A program made the translations under genes and the position numbers. Shown here one piece after another: positions 10,594-19,959 of a DNA stretch of 64,000 nucleotides. Where the stretch lies: positions 124,001 to 188,000 of the forward strand of contig NZ_CP061714.1 in assembly GCF_014764385.1 (NCBI RefSeq). Direction: 5' to 3'. Each line of letters opens with the position of its first letter. The stretch's first letter is position 1. Origin of the DNA: Luteimonas sp. MC1825. Lineage in GTDB: Bacteria > Pseudomonadota > Gammaproteobacteria > Xanthomonadales > Xanthomonadaceae. The notes under the pieces were generated by a model. It did not search any database. It was not told the DNA's origin and worked only from the letters and a program-made list of their open reading frames with translations.

Positions 10594-11211
10594 TCACCAC
10601 CGGTCGCGCCAGTACATCACCGCGATCGCCGCGCACTCGACCAGCCAGCCGAGCATCAGCACCAGCACCAGCAGGTTGCCGATCACGAAGTGGGTGGCCC
10701 ACGCCAGCCTGTCGGCCGGCGAGATGCCCAGCAGCACGGCGACCACGATCACGCCGCCGATGAGCACATGGCGCCCCCAGGCCGCGCCGCGGGTCTCGAT
10801 GGCGCGGTCGCGCTCGTCTTCCTGCACGCGGTCCTTCCAGCGCGACGCCATCAACCGCGTCAGCACGCTCCACGCCACCAGCAGCAGCACCAGGTTGGTG
10901 GCCACGCGCCGCGACTGCGCCAGGTCGCCGACGCGGAACACCTCGGCGTGCGACACGAAGTAGAGCGTGGCCGCGAGCATGAAGGCGAATCCGATCCACG
11001 CCTTCCACTCACCCGGCGACACGGCGTGGTCGAACTCGCTTCGCGGCAGCGCGGACACCGCGTACAGCGCCAGCCAGGTGCAGCCGACCAGCAGGGCCAT
11101 GCCGACACCGCCGATGTCGTGGCCGAACACCCGCCCGCTGCCGAGCAGCAGCCAGAAGCCCGCACCCGCCACCGCCAGCAGCCCGATCCATCCCAGACGC
11201 CCGATGATCAC
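10594..11211 (-). CDS. Polytopic membrane protein paired with the XRE regulator
   Basis: A 205-aa integral membrane protein with about six hydrophobic segments (for example LLAVAGAGFWLLL, VGMALLVGCTWLALYAVSAL, WIGFAFMLAATLYFV and IGGVIVVAVLLGI). A cytosolic loop carries the charged KDRVQEDERDRAIETRG stretch. The start is GTG at 11211 behind GGGAGAGG. The charged loop in such proteins often precedes a conserved membrane pair, but I cannot name the family or function. It is the first gene of the pair with the XRE regulator and faces the double dyad at 11233-11284. Confidence 0.75.
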   Translation of the reverse strand: MIIGRLGWIGLLAVAGAGFWLLLGSGRVFGHDIGGVGMALLVGCTWLALYAVSALPRSEFDHAVSPGEWKAWIGFAFMLAATLYFVSHAEVFRVGDLAQSRRVATNLVLLLVAWSVLTRLMASRWKDRVQEDERDRAIETRGAAWGRHVLIGGVIVVAVLLGISPADRLAWATHFVIGNLLVLVLMLGWLVECAAIAVMYWRDRW

Positions 11212-11232
11212 AACGCCCTCTCCCTTGGCTCG

Positions 11233-11252
11233 ATGTAAAACATTCTTTACAT
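11233..11252. promoter_or_regulatory. Operator-like dyad 1 (XRE/M28 divergent promoter region)
   Basis: A perfect inverted repeat ATGTAAA-N6-TTTACAT. On the leftward strand it overlaps a possible -10 hexamer (AAGAAT), 18 bp after a TTGACA at 11267-11272. Its centre is 32 bp, about three helical turns, from dyad 2, so two regulator dimers would bind the same DNA face. The probable ligand is the XRE regulator at 10346 (inference). Confidence 0.65.
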
Positions 11253-11264
11253 CCGCAGGGCGTC

Positions 11265-11284
11265 ATGTCAAATCCTTTTTACAT
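11265..11284. promoter_or_regulatory. Operator-like dyad 2 (XRE/M28 divergent promoter region)
   Basis: ATGTCAA-N6-TTTACAT, one mismatch from dyad 1. It contains the TTGACA that could be the -35 of the leftward promoter and, on the other strand, TTTACA, a possible -35 for the rightward M28 peptidase gene (CACAAT about 16 bp on). Occupancy could therefore affect both divergent transcripts. Confidence 0.6.
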
Positions 11285-11326
11285 CGGGGCCGGGCGGGCC
11301 ACAATGCAGACCTTCTGCAGAAACGG

Positions 11327-13045
11327 ATGACGCCCATGGCGCGTGTACCTGGTCTCCTGGCGGTCGCATTTGCGCTTGCCGCGTGCGCCGGCCCCGCGCT
11401 GCGCGACGCGCCCGCCAACGCCAGCGCGGACGCGCGCGCTGCAGGCGCGCCTGTCGCCGCGATCAGCAGCGACAATCTCGCCGCGCACCTGCGCGCGCTG
11501 GCCTCCGACGAGTTCGAGGGCCGCGCGCCGAATACCCCGGGCGAGGACAAGACTGTCGCCTGGATCAGCGCCGGGTTCGAGAAGGCCGGACTTGTACCGG
11601 CCGGCGACAACGGCGGCTGGACGCAGGCGGTGACGCTGGAGCGCAGCGAAATCGACGGCCCGGTCAGCGTCGCGCTGCATGTCGGCGGCCGCACGCGCGC
11701 GCTGGCCAACGGCGACGACATCGCGGTGGAGACCCTGCACCCCGCCGGCAGCGTGGCCATGCGCGATGTGCCGCTGGTGTTCGCCGGCTACGGCATCACC
11801 GCGCCCGAACTCGCCTGGGACGACTACGCCGGCATGGACGTGCGCGGCAAGATCGTGGTGGTGCTGGTCAACGACCCGGATTTCGAGACCGCGCCGGGCA
11901 AGTTCGGCGGCCCTGCCATGACCTGGTACGGCCGCTGGGCCTACAAGTACATCGAGGCCGCCAAGCGCGGCGCCGCGGGCGTGCTGATCGTGCACGAGAC
12001 CGCGCCGGCCGCGTATCCGTGGACCACGGTGCGCAACGGCCGCGCCGCGCCGCAGTTCGACATCGTGCGCGGCGACGCGGCCACGTATCACCTGCCGGTG
12101 CGCGGCTGGATCCAGCGCGAGGTCGCGGCGCGCCTGTTCAAGGATGCCGGCCTCGACTTCGACGCCGCCAAGCGCAGCGCGCAGCAGCCCGGCTTTCGCG
12201 CGCAGCCGCTCGGCGACGCGACGCTGTCGGTGGCGTTCAAGGTCAAGCGAGAGCGCATCACCAGCCGCAACGTGCTCGGCCTGCTGCCCGGCGCCACGCG
12301 GCCGGACGAGACCGTCATCGTCTCCGGGCACTGGGACAGCTTCGGCATCGGCGAGGCAGACGCCAGCGGCGACGCGATCATCAACGGCGCCGTCGACAAC
12401 GCCACCGCGATCGCCTCGATGATCGAGATCGCGCGCGTCATGGAGGCGGGTCCGCCACCCGCGCGCAGCGTGCTGTTCATCGCGTTGACGGCGGAAGAGA
12501 GCGGACTGCTCGGCGCCACCTGGTACGCGGCCAACCCGGCGCGGCCGCTGGCGACCACGGCCGCGGCGATCAACATGGAGATGTGGAGCCCGGACGGGCC
12601 GACGCGCGACATCTCGAGCTGGGGGCTGGGCAAGGTGTCGCTGGAGCGCGCGCTGGAAGCGGCCGCGCGGGCCGAAGGGCGCACGTATTCGCCGGATCCG
12701 AACCTGGAAGCGGGCTTCTTCTACCGCGCCGACCATTTCGCGTTCGCGCAGGCCGGCGTGCCGGCGATCACCGTGGGCCCGGGCATGGACCAGTTCGACG
12801 GCGGCGTGGACGGCGGCAGGGCGGCGCGCGCCGACTACTTCGCCACGCGCTACCACCAGCCCGGCGACGACTTCGACGCCAGCTGGGACATGCGCGGCCC
12901 GACCGCGGATACCGAAGTCGTGCTGCGGCTGGTGCGCGCGGTGGCGGATACCAGCGCGTGGCCCGCGTGGGACGACGGCAGCGAGTTCCGCGAGGCGCGT
13001 GGGACGAGCGCAGCGCAACGTGCGGAAACAACGCCGCGCAGGTGA
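11327..13045 (+). CDS. M28-family zinc aminopeptidase lipoprotein
   Basis: About 572 aa, beginning MTPMARVPGLLAVAFALAAC (lipobox LAAC). A second ATG at 11336 is equally good, with GGATG just upstream. A PA-type insert (PLVFAGYGITAPELAWDDYAG) precedes the peptidase core, which carries the M28 zinc ligands: His335 and Asp in SGHWDSFG, Asp in GAVDNATA, the Glu pair in TAEESGLLG and His in YRADHFAFAQAGVPA. It is predicted to trim N-terminal residues from peptides in the periplasm. Its start lies 42 bp from dyad 2, so it may share control with the XRE pair. It ends 3 bp from the converging Hsp70-like gene. Confidence 0.92.
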   Translation: MTPMARVPGLLAVAFALAACAGPALRDAPANASADARAAGAPVAAISSDNLAAHLRALASDEFEGRAPNTPGEDKTVAWISAGFEKAGLVPAGDNGGWTQAVTLERSEIDGPVSVALHVGGRTRALANGDDIAVETLHPAGSVAMRDVPLVFAGYGITAPELAWDDYAGMDVRGKIVVVLVNDPDFETAPGKFGGPAMTWYGRWAYKYIEAAKRGAAGVLIVHETAPAAYPWTTVRNGRAAPQFDIVRGDAATYHLPVRGWIQREVAARLFKDAGLDFDAAKRSAQQPGFRAQPLGDATLSVAFKVKRERITSRNVLGLLPGATRPDETVIVSGHWDSFGIGEADASGDAIINGAVDNATAIASMIEIARVMEAGPPPARSVLFIALTAEESGLLGATWYAANPARPLATTAAAINMEMWSPDGPTRDISSWGLGKVSLERALEAAARAEGRTYSPDPNLEAGFFYRADHFAFAQAGVPAITVGPGMDQFDGGVDGGRAARADYFATRYHQPGDDFDASWDMRGPTADTEVVLRLVRAVADTSAWPAWDDGSEFREARGTSAAQRAETTPRR

Positions 13046-13048
13046 GCC

Positions 13049-14497
13049 TCAGTCGGCGGCGGCCGCGCGCGCGAGGCCGGTGACCACGCCGAGCGACGCG
13101 TCACCACGCACGATCTCCACGCCCGGGAACACCTCGGCCACGAGCGCCGGCACGTATGGCGAGCGCGACATGCCGCCGGTGAGGTAGATCACCTCGGGCG
13201 CCTCGATCGCGCCGGCACCGGCCTCGCGCATCAGCGCGCGCAGCTGCGCCAGGAATGGCCGTTCGGCTGCGGCCGCGAGGTGCGCCCGGTCGATGTCGCA
13301 GGCCAGGCCCGCCTCGATGTAGTCCAGGTCCACCGGCACGCTGCCGGTGGCGCTCAGTCCGATCTTCGCCTGCTCCACCGCGCGGTTCAGGCGCACGGTG
13401 TTGCCGGCCTGCTGCAGCGCCATCAGGCGCGCGCCGTAGGGCGCCTCCACGTCGTCGAAGCGCGCCTTGTGGAAGTTGGCCTGCCGCTGCAGGTCCTGCA
13501 CGTGGGACGCCTCGTAGTAGCGATGCACGGCCGTGCGGGTGACGTTCTTGCCGAACAGCGGCATGACCCCGCGCATGCTCAGCTCAAGGTCCACGTCGGT
13601 GCCGCCGACCGGCTCGCCCCACGCGCCGTGGATGACCGGCGCCGGCGTGTCGCCGCCCACCAGGGCGAGCGCCATGTCGGTGGTGCCGCCGCCGATGTCG
13701 AGGATCATGGTGCGGCAGGCGCGTTCGCTGCGGCGGTGGAAGTCGTAGGCGGCCGCGGCCGGTTCTTCGAGGAATTCGACCGCCTCGAAACCGGCCGCAT
13801 GCGCGGCATCGGTGAGGATCTCCAGCGCCTGCACGCCGCCGGCCTCCTCCATGGAACTGCGGAAGCGCACCGGGCGGCCCATTACCGCGGAGCGCACCTC
13901 GGTGCCCAGCTGCGCCGAGGCCGTGGTGCGGATGTGGCGCAGCACGTGCGTGGCGATGCCCAGCAGCACGTCGCGCGCATGCGCTTCCAGCTTGTAGCCG
14001 AGCATCGATTTCGGCGAGACCACCAGATGGCCTTCGCCGGCCGCCAGGAACGCATCCACCGCTTCGTCGCCGTACAGCGCGTCATCCAGCTCTGCCGTGG
14101 CGTCCATGGCCTCGCGCACCTGGCCGGCCACCCAGTCGCGGCGCACGGCGGCGATCGCCGCGCGGCGGAGCTCATCGTCGCCGCGCCGGCGCATGGTCGG
14201 GACCTGGGCCAGGGCGGCGTCGCGCTGGTGCAGCGGAAGCGCCATGGCCGACTGCCGCAGGCGCTCGAGGCGCGCGAGTTCGCGGGCCTGGTCGGCGCGT
14301 GCGCTGGTCATCCATCGCGTCACGTCGTCCTGCAGCGCGGCGGTCAGCTCGAAATGGTGGATGTCCGGCAGCCGCTGCGGGAAGAACGCCGTGGTGCGGA
14401 ACTGCGCCTGGTCGCCGAAACGGATCAGCTGCACCTCGCCGTCCACCACCGCACCCGCGGCCGAGTAACTCGTGCCGAAATCGATCCCGATCCGCAT
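13049..14497 (-). CDS. Hsp70-family chaperone, YegD-like
   Basis: 482 aa from the ATG that yields MRIGIDFGTSYSAAGAVVDG; an ATG at 14518 would add seven residues. It has the actin-like ATPase signatures: phosphate-1 IGIDFGTSYS, phosphate-2 MILDIGGGTTDMAL and adenosine-binding VIYLTGGMSRSPYVP, plus FLEEPAAAAYDFH. It lacks a DnaK-type C-terminal substrate-binding domain, as do YegD proteins, whose role is unclear. The coding sequence ends 3 bp from the convergent M28 gene. It is likely cytosolic, with no partner J-protein nearby. Confidence 0.9.
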   Translation of the reverse strand: MRIGIDFGTSYSAAGAVVDGEVQLIRFGDQAQFRTTAFFPQRLPDIHHFELTAALQDDVTRWMTSARADQARELARLERLRQSAMALPLHQRDAALAQVPTMRRRGDDELRRAAIAAVRRDWVAGQVREAMDATAELDDALYGDEAVDAFLAAGEGHLVVSPKSMLGYKLEAHARDVLLGIATHVLRHIRTTASAQLGTEVRSAVMGRPVRFRSSMEEAGGVQALEILTDAAHAAGFEAVEFLEEPAAAAYDFHRRSERACRTMILDIGGGTTDMALALVGGDTPAPVIHGAWGEPVGGTDVDLELSMRGVMPLFGKNVTRTAVHRYYEASHVQDLQRQANFHKARFDDVEAPYGARLMALQQAGNTVRLNRAVEQAKIGLSATGSVPVDLDYIEAGLACDIDRAHLAAAAERPFLAQLRALMREAGAGAIEAPEVIYLTGGMSRSPYVPALVAEVFPGVEIVRGDASLGVVTGLARAAAAD

Positions 14498-14583
14498 GTC
14501 CAACGCCTGCCCATCCAACTACGCCCGCCATTGTGCCGGCGCGGCGCCGCGATGCCGAGGTTTGTATGCTGGCCGCGCCGAAG

Positions 14584-15210
14584 ATGGACAACGCCATGCA
14601 CCGCGACGCCGCCAAACCCCACGCACCCTCCTGCGACCGCAACCGCGAGCCGATCCTGGCCGTGCTGCGCGAGCACTTCGCCGACCGCAGCCGGGTGCTG
14701 GAGATCGCCAGCGGCACCGGCCAGCACGCGGTGCATTTCGCCGCCGCCATGCCGTGGCTCACCTGGCAAGCTTCGGACATGGCCGACAACCTGCCCGGCA
14801 TCCGTGCGTGGCTGGACGAGGCGGGCCTGCCGAACACGCCGCCGCCAATCGTGCTCGACGCGCTGCAGTCGCCGTGGCCCGCGATCGACGCCGATGCGGT
14901 GTTCACCGCCAACTCCCTGCACATCATGGGCGTGGACGCGGTGGAGGCGCTGTTCCGCGGCGTCGGGCGGGTCCTCGCGGGCGCGCCCGGCGGCACGTTC
15001 GTGGCCTACGGCCCGTTCAACTACGCCGGCGCGTACACCAGCGACAGCAACCGCGACTTCGATGCGTGGCTGAAGGCGCGCGACCCGCGCTCGGGCATCC
15101 GCGATTTCGAGGCGGTCGACGCACTGGCCGTCGATGCGGGGCTGCGCCTTGCCGCGGACGTGGCGATGCCGGCCAACAACCGCTGCCTGGCCTGGCGCCG
15201 CGACACCTGA
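14584..15210 (+). CDS. DUF938 family SAM-dependent methyltransferase-like protein
   Basis: About 208 aa. It shows the DUF938 layout: the N-terminal PSCDRNREPILAVLRE block, then a SAM-binding loop VLEIASGTGQHAVHFAAAMP, the LDALQSPWP and ANSLHIMGVDAVEALFRGVGRVL helices, and YGPFNYAGAYTSDSNRDFDAWLKARDP. The family resembles class I methyltransferases (METTL26-like), but no substrate is known. Starts at 14566 and 14596 are also possible; the one used keeps the full N-terminal block. It is followed 65 bp later by the SDR gene. Confidence 0.85.
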   Translation: MDNAMHRDAAKPHAPSCDRNREPILAVLREHFADRSRVLEIASGTGQHAVHFAAAMPWLTWQASDMADNLPGIRAWLDEAGLPNTPPPIVLDALQSPWPAIDADAVFTANSLHIMGVDAVEALFRGVGRVLAGAPGGTFVAYGPFNYAGAYTSDSNRDFDAWLKARDPRSGIRDFEAVDALAVDAGLRLAADVAMPANNRCLAWRRDT

Positions 15211-15275
15211 TCCAGGACAACATCCCGCTACCCGAGCTGGGTGACACTCGGGCCATCCCCCAACGGAGTACCACC

Positions 15276-16031
15276 ATGGATCTCGAACTGCAGGGCAAGG
15301 CCGCGATCGTCACCGGTGCGGCATCCGGCATCGGCCGCGCGATCGCGCTGGCGCTGTCGCGCGAGGGCGCGCACGTGGTGCTGGCCGACATCGACGCTGC
15401 CGGCTGCGAACAGACGCTGGCGCTGATGCGCAAGGCGCGCGCGCAGGCGCAGGGTGTGGTGGTACGCGCCGACGCGGCGTTGCTGGCCGACCACGAGGCC
15501 ACGGTGAACGCGGCGCTGGAGGCGTTCGGTGGCCTCGACATCGCGGTCAACAACGCCGGCATCGGCGGCGAGGCGCACGACACCGCCGAGATGAGCCCGG
15601 AGGGTTGGCGCAAGGTGATCGACATCAACCTCAACGGCGTCTTCTATGCCATGCACGCGCAGCTGCCGGCGCTGCTGGCACGCGGCGGCGGGGCGATCGT
15701 CAACCTGGCCTCGATCCTGGGCGCCACCGGCTGGCGCACGGCGTCGGCCTACGTGGCATCCAAGCACGGCGTGGTCGGGCTGACGAAGACGGCGGCACTG
15801 GAGTACGCCACGCGCGGCATCCGCATCAACGCGGTGGGGCCCGGCTTCGTCGAGACGCCGATCATCGGCGAGGACCCGAAGGTGCTGGCGCACCTGGCCA
15901 GCCTGCATCCGGTGCAGCGCCTGGGCCAGCCGGCGGAAGTCGGCGACCTGGTCGCCTACCTCGCCAGCGCGCGTGCGAGCCTGGTGACCGGGGCCTACTA
16001 CCCGGTCGACGGCGGCTACCTGGCGCAGTAG
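15276..16031 (+). CDS. Short-chain dehydrogenase/reductase, classical SDR
   Basis: 251 aa with CAACGGAG upstream of the ATG. It has the cofactor loop VTGAASGIGRA, an acidic residue in VVLADID that favours NAD(H), NNAGIGG, and a catalytic triad with Ser in NLASILG and Tyr/Lys in SAYVASKHG. The C-terminus VTGAYYPVDGGYLAQ is typical of glucose/3-oxoacyl-reductase-like SDRs. The sequence does not show the specific substrate. A short hairpin at 15231-15252 (CCCGAG/CTCGGG) lies just upstream and has no T-run. Confidence 0.9.
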   Translation: MDLELQGKAAIVTGAASGIGRAIALALSREGAHVVLADIDAAGCEQTLALMRKARAQAQGVVVRADAALLADHEATVNAALEAFGGLDIAVNNAGIGGEAHDTAEMSPEGWRKVIDINLNGVFYAMHAQLPALLARGGGAIVNLASILGATGWRTASAYVASKHGVVGLTKTAALEYATRGIRINAVGPGFVETPIIGEDPKVLAHLASLHPVQRLGQPAEVGDLVAYLASARASLVTGAYYPVDGGYLAQ

Positions 16032-16054
16032 CCGCCTGGCGCTGCTTCGCGGAC

Positions 16055-19000
16055 TCAGGCCGCCTGCACGATCCGCAGCGGATTGGCCCACTCGCGCAGC
16101 AGCTCCGCCTCGCGCGCCCTGGCGGTCTCCAGGTGCGCGTGCTTGACATGGCCGTAGCCGCGGATGTGCTCGGGGATCGAGGCGATTTCGGCGGCCAGCG
16201 CGATGTTGCCGCTGTCCAGGCCATCGAGCAGGCCGCCGACGGTGCGCTCGTAGTCGTCGATCAGCGCGCGCTCCATGCGACGCTCCTCGGTGTAGCCGAA
16301 CACGTCGAGTGCGGTGCCGCGCAGGCCGCGCAGCTTCGCCAGCACGCCGAACGCGGTCAGCATCCACGGGCCGAAGGCCTGCTTCTGCAGTTCACCGTTG
16401 GCGTTGCGTTTGGCCAGCAGCGGCGGCGCAAGGTGGAACTGCAGCGTGTAGTCGCCCTCGAACTGCTGCTCCAGGCGGCGCTTGAACTCGCCGCTGGTGT
16501 ACAGGCGCGCCACTTCGTACTCGTCCTTGTAGGCCATGAGCTTGAAGAAGTAGCGGGCGACGGCCTCGCCGAGGTCGCTGGCGCCGGGCGCGCGCGCCTG
16601 CTCGGCGGCGCGGACCTTCGCCACGAAATCGGTGTAGCGACGGGCGTACTTCGCGTTCTGGTAGTCGCTGAGGAACGCGGCCCGGCGTGCGACCAGTTCG
16701 TCGAGCGAGCGCGAGAGGCGGGGGTCGTCGAGCGGCAGGTAGGCGACCTGGTCGGCGCCGGACGGCAGGTGGCGCAGGTCGTCTTCCTGGCGCGCCGGCT
16801 TGGGCGCGCTGGTGGCGCCCCATTCGTTGCCTTCCCAGTCGCCGGGCGGCAGCGCGTCGAGCGCGTGCGGGGTCGCTTCGACGGTGGTGCGGGCGTTGCG
16901 CACCACGCCGGCGGCGTCGTACACGACGTCCGGGTTCACCGCGGCCAGGCGGCCCCAGGCGAACGCGGTGCGGTTCATTTCCACGGCGGCGCCGTTCAAA
17001 TCCACCGCGCGCATCAGCGACTCGAATGCCAGCGGCACCAGGCCGCGCTGCCAGGCGTAGCCGAGCATGAACAGGTTGCTGGCGATGGCGTCGCCCATCA
17101 GCGCGTTGGCCAGCTGGGTGGCGTCGACCATGTGCAGCGCGGCGTCCGCGGCGGTGGCGCCTTCGGCCGCGTCGCCGCCGAGCGCCTGGCGCACGGCGCT
17201 GGCGATGTCGGCGGCGGGGAACTGCATGTCAGGGCGCGTGGTGAAGCTGCCGGGCATCGCCTCGTGGCTGTTGAGCACCACCTGCGAACGGCCGGCGCGG
17301 ATTTTCGACAGCGCCCAGTAGTCGTTCACCACCACCATGTCGCAACCCAGCACCAGGTCGGCCTCGCCGGCGGCGATGCGCGAGGCGTGGATGTTGTCCG
17401 GTGCCCGCGCGATGCGGATGTGGGTGGTCACCGCGCCGCCCTTCTGCGCGAGCCCGGTCTGGTCGAGCACGGTGGAGCCGCGTCCTTCCAGGTGTCCGGC
17501 CATGCCGATCAGCGCACCGATGGTCACCACGCCGGTGCCGCCGACCCCGGTGATCAGGATGTTCCAGGGCTGCGCGAGGTCGCTGGCGAACACCGGCTCC
17601 GGCAGGTGGGCCAGGTGCTCGGCGGCGTTGACCTTGCGGCCCTTGCGCGGCTTGCCGCCGAGCACGGTGACGAAGCTCGGGCAGAAGCCCTCGACGCAGC
17701 TGTAGTCCTTGTTGCAGTTGGACTGGTCGATCTCGCGCTTGCGGCCGAACTCGGTTTCCTTCGGCAGCACCGAGACGCAGAACGATTTCTTGCCGCAGTC
17801 GCCGCAGCCCTCGCACACCAGGGTGTTCACGAACACGCGCTTCGGCGGGTCGACCAGCTTGCCGCGCTTGCGACGGCGGCGCTTCTCGGTGGCGCAGGTC
17901 TGGTCGAAGATCAGGACGCTCGTGCCCTTCACTTCGCGCAGGCGCTTCTGCACCGCATCCAGCTCGCGACGGTCATGGAAAGTGACGCCGGCCGGGAAGA
18001 TTGACGGGTCGCTCCACTTCTCGATCTCGTCGGACAGCAGCGCGATCACCTCCACGCCTTCGCTTCGCACCTGGTGCGCGATCTGCGGCACCGACAGCGT
18101 GCCGTCCACCGGCTGGCCGCCGGTCATCGCCACGGCGTCGTTGTAGAGGATCTTGTAGGTGATGTTGACGCCGGTCGCGACCGACTGGCGGATGGCCAGC
18201 GTGCCGGAGTGGAAGTAGGTGCCGTCGCCGAGGTTCTGGAACACGTGCGGCGTTTCGGTGAACGGCGCCTGCCCGGACCAGGTCACGCCTTCACCGCCCA
18301 TGTGGGTGAAGGTGTCGGTGCTGCGGTCCATCCACGTGACCATGTAATGGCAGCCGATGCCGGCCATCGCGCGCGAGCCTTCCGGCACCTGGGTGCTGGT
18401 GTTGTGCGGGCAGCCGGAGCAGTAGTGCGGCACGCGCGGGAACTGCGCGCGCGGCAGCGCCAGCGCGCCTTCCTTGTCTTCCATCCAGCGCAGCACGTCG
18501 CGCATGTGCGCGCTGTCATGAAAACGCTGGATGCGGCGCGCGATCACCGCGGCGATCGTCGCCGGGGTGAGCTCGCCGGTGCTGGGCAGGATCCACTCGC
18601 CTGCCTCGTCGTACTTGCCGACGATGCTGGGCCTGCGGCCGCCGTCGAGGCCGAAGTCGAAGTTGTAGAACAGCTCCTTCATCTGGCTCTCGATGAAGGC
18701 GTGCTTCTCCTCCACCACCAGGATGTCTTCCAGGCCACGCGCGAACGCGCGGATGCCCACCGGCTCCAGTGGCCAGGTCATGCCGACCTTGTAGACGCGG
18801 ATCCCGAGTTCGGCGCAGGCGTGGGCATCGAGGCCCAGGTATTCCAGCGCCTGCAGCACGTCGAGGTAGCTCTTGCCGGTGGTCACGATGCCCAGCCGCG
18901 CGGCCGGCGAATCGATCACCACGCGGTCGATGCCGTTGGCGCGCGCGAACGCCTGCGCCGCCTTCACCGCGTAGCGGTGCAAGCGCATCTCCTGGTCCAT

Positions 19001-19786
19001 CGGCGGATCCGGCCAGCGGATGTTGAGCCCGCCCGGCGGCAGCTCGAAGTCGTCCGGGATGATGATCTGCCGCGCGAACGGATCCACGTCCACCGACGCC
19101 GAGGACTCCACCGTCTCGGCGATGGTCTTGAAGCCGATCCAGCGCCCGGTGTAGCGGCTCATCGCCCAGCCCACCAGGCCCAGGTCGAGGATGTCCTGCA
19201 CGCCGGCCGGGTTGAGGATCGGCATCAGCGCGCTGCTGAACTCGCCCTCCGAGCCGTGCGGCAGGGTGGAGGAGCGGCAGGCATGGTCGTCGGCGGCCAG
19301 CGCCAGCACGCCGCCAAGGCGCGAGGTGCCCGCCGCATTGGCGTGCTTGAACACATCGCCGGAGCGGTCCACGCCGGGGCCCTTGCCGTACCACATGCCG
19401 AACACGCCCTCGACCTTGGCGCCCGGGAACAGGTTGGTCTGCTGCGTGCCCCACACCATGGTGGCGCCGAGATCCTCGTTGAGGCCCGGCTGGAAGCGCA
19501 CCTGCGCGGCCTCCAGGTGCTTGCGCGCGCGCCACAGCTCCAAGTCGAAGCCGCCCAGCGGGCTGCCGCGGTAGCCGGAAATGAACCCGGCCGTGTCCAG
19601 CCCGGCGGACTGGTCGCGCAGGCGCTGCATCATCGGCAGGCGCACCAGGGCCTGCACCCCGGAAAGATAAATGCGGCCGCGGGTGCGGGTGTACTTGTCC
19701 TCCAGGCCGTAGTCGTGGTCGGTCACGCCGTGGGTCAGGCCCAGGTTGGCGGACGCGGGCGAGGAAAGTTCGGCGGTGCTGGTCAT
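16055..19786 (-). CDS. Indolepyruvate ferredoxin oxidoreductase family protein (fused subunits)
   Basis: A 1243-aa single-chain 2-oxoacid:acceptor oxidoreductase; the MTSTAEL start avoids a Pro-rich 31-residue extension. The N-terminal thiamine-diphosphate pyrimidine domain (GYRGSPLGGFDLELWRA) is followed by the transketolase core with CSGCPHN, GIGCHYMVTWM and MTGGQPVDGTLSVPQI. Then come iron-sulfur cysteines (CEGCGDCGKKSFC, CNKDYSCVEGFCPSF) and a gamma-type domain (GVGGTGVVTIGALIGMAG). Such proteins oxidatively decarboxylate aryl- or branched-chain 2-oxoacids to acyl-CoA, probably in amino-acid catabolism. The precise substrate and electron acceptor are not evident. It is monocistronic, with its 3' end 23 bp from the convergent SDR. 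Confidence 0.93.
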   Translation of the reverse strand: MTSTAELSSPASANLGLTHGVTDHDYGLEDKYTRTRGRIYLSGVQALVRLPMMQRLRDQSAGLDTAGFISGYRGSPLGGFDLELWRARKHLEAAQVRFQPGLNEDLGATMVWGTQQTNLFPGAKVEGVFGMWYGKGPGVDRSGDVFKHANAAGTSRLGGVLALAADDHACRSSTLPHGSEGEFSSALMPILNPAGVQDILDLGLVGWAMSRYTGRWIGFKTIAETVESSASVDVDPFARQIIIPDDFELPPGGLNIRWPDPPMDQEMRLHRYAVKAAQAFARANGIDRVVIDSPAARLGIVTTGKSYLDVLQALEYLGLDAHACAELGIRVYKVGMTWPLEPVGIRAFARGLEDILVVEEKHAFIESQMKELFYNFDFGLDGGRRPSIVGKYDEAGEWILPSTGELTPATIAAVIARRIQRFHDSAHMRDVLRWMEDKEGALALPRAQFPRVPHYCSGCPHNTSTQVPEGSRAMAGIGCHYMVTWMDRSTDTFTHMGGEGVTWSGQAPFTETPHVFQNLGDGTYFHSGTLAIRQSVATGVNITYKILYNDAVAMTGGQPVDGTLSVPQIAHQVRSEGVEVIALLSDEIEKWSDPSIFPAGVTFHDRRELDAVQKRLREVKGTSVLIFDQTCATEKRRRRKRGKLVDPPKRVFVNTLVCEGCGDCGKKSFCVSVLPKETEFGRKREIDQSNCNKDYSCVEGFCPSFVTVLGGKPRKGRKVNAAEHLAHLPEPVFASDLAQPWNILITGVGGTGVVTIGALIGMAGHLEGRGSTVLDQTGLAQKGGAVTTHIRIARAPDNIHASRIAAGEADLVLGCDMVVVNDYWALSKIRAGRSQVVLNSHEAMPGSFTTRPDMQFPAADIASAVRQALGGDAAEGATAADAALHMVDATQLANALMGDAIASNLFMLGYAWQRGLVPLAFESLMRAVDLNGAAVEMNRTAFAWGRLAAVNPDVVYDAAGVVRNARTTVEATPHALDALPPGDWEGNEWGATSAPKPARQEDDLRHLPSGADQVAYLPLDDPRLSRSLDELVARRAAFLSDYQNAKYARRYTDFVAKVRAAEQARAPGASDLGEAVARYFFKLMAYKDEYEVARLYTSGEFKRRLEQQFEGDYTLQFHLAPPLLAKRNANGELQKQAFGPWMLTAFGVLAKLRGLRGTALDVFGYTEERRMERALIDDYERTVGGLLDGLDSGNIALAAEIASIPEHIRGYGHVKHAHLETARAREAELLREWANPLRIVQAA

Positions 19787-19959
19787 GGCGGGCCCTGGGG
19801 CTGGCGGCGGCGCGGCCGCTGGCGGGGAGCGCGGCGGGCGCGCGGGTCGGAGCGGCGCGGATTCTAGCAGCGGGGACATTTCCGTGATGCCGCCTTAACA
19901 GAAGCGGGTGGACAGTGAACCGGTACCTTTGACAGGTACCGCGGACCCCGGGAGCACGC

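Noticed and set aside
15231..15252. CCCGAG/CTCGGG hairpin as a terminator of the DUF938 gene
   Set aside because: Six-bp stem with a 10-nt loop and no T-run; weak support.
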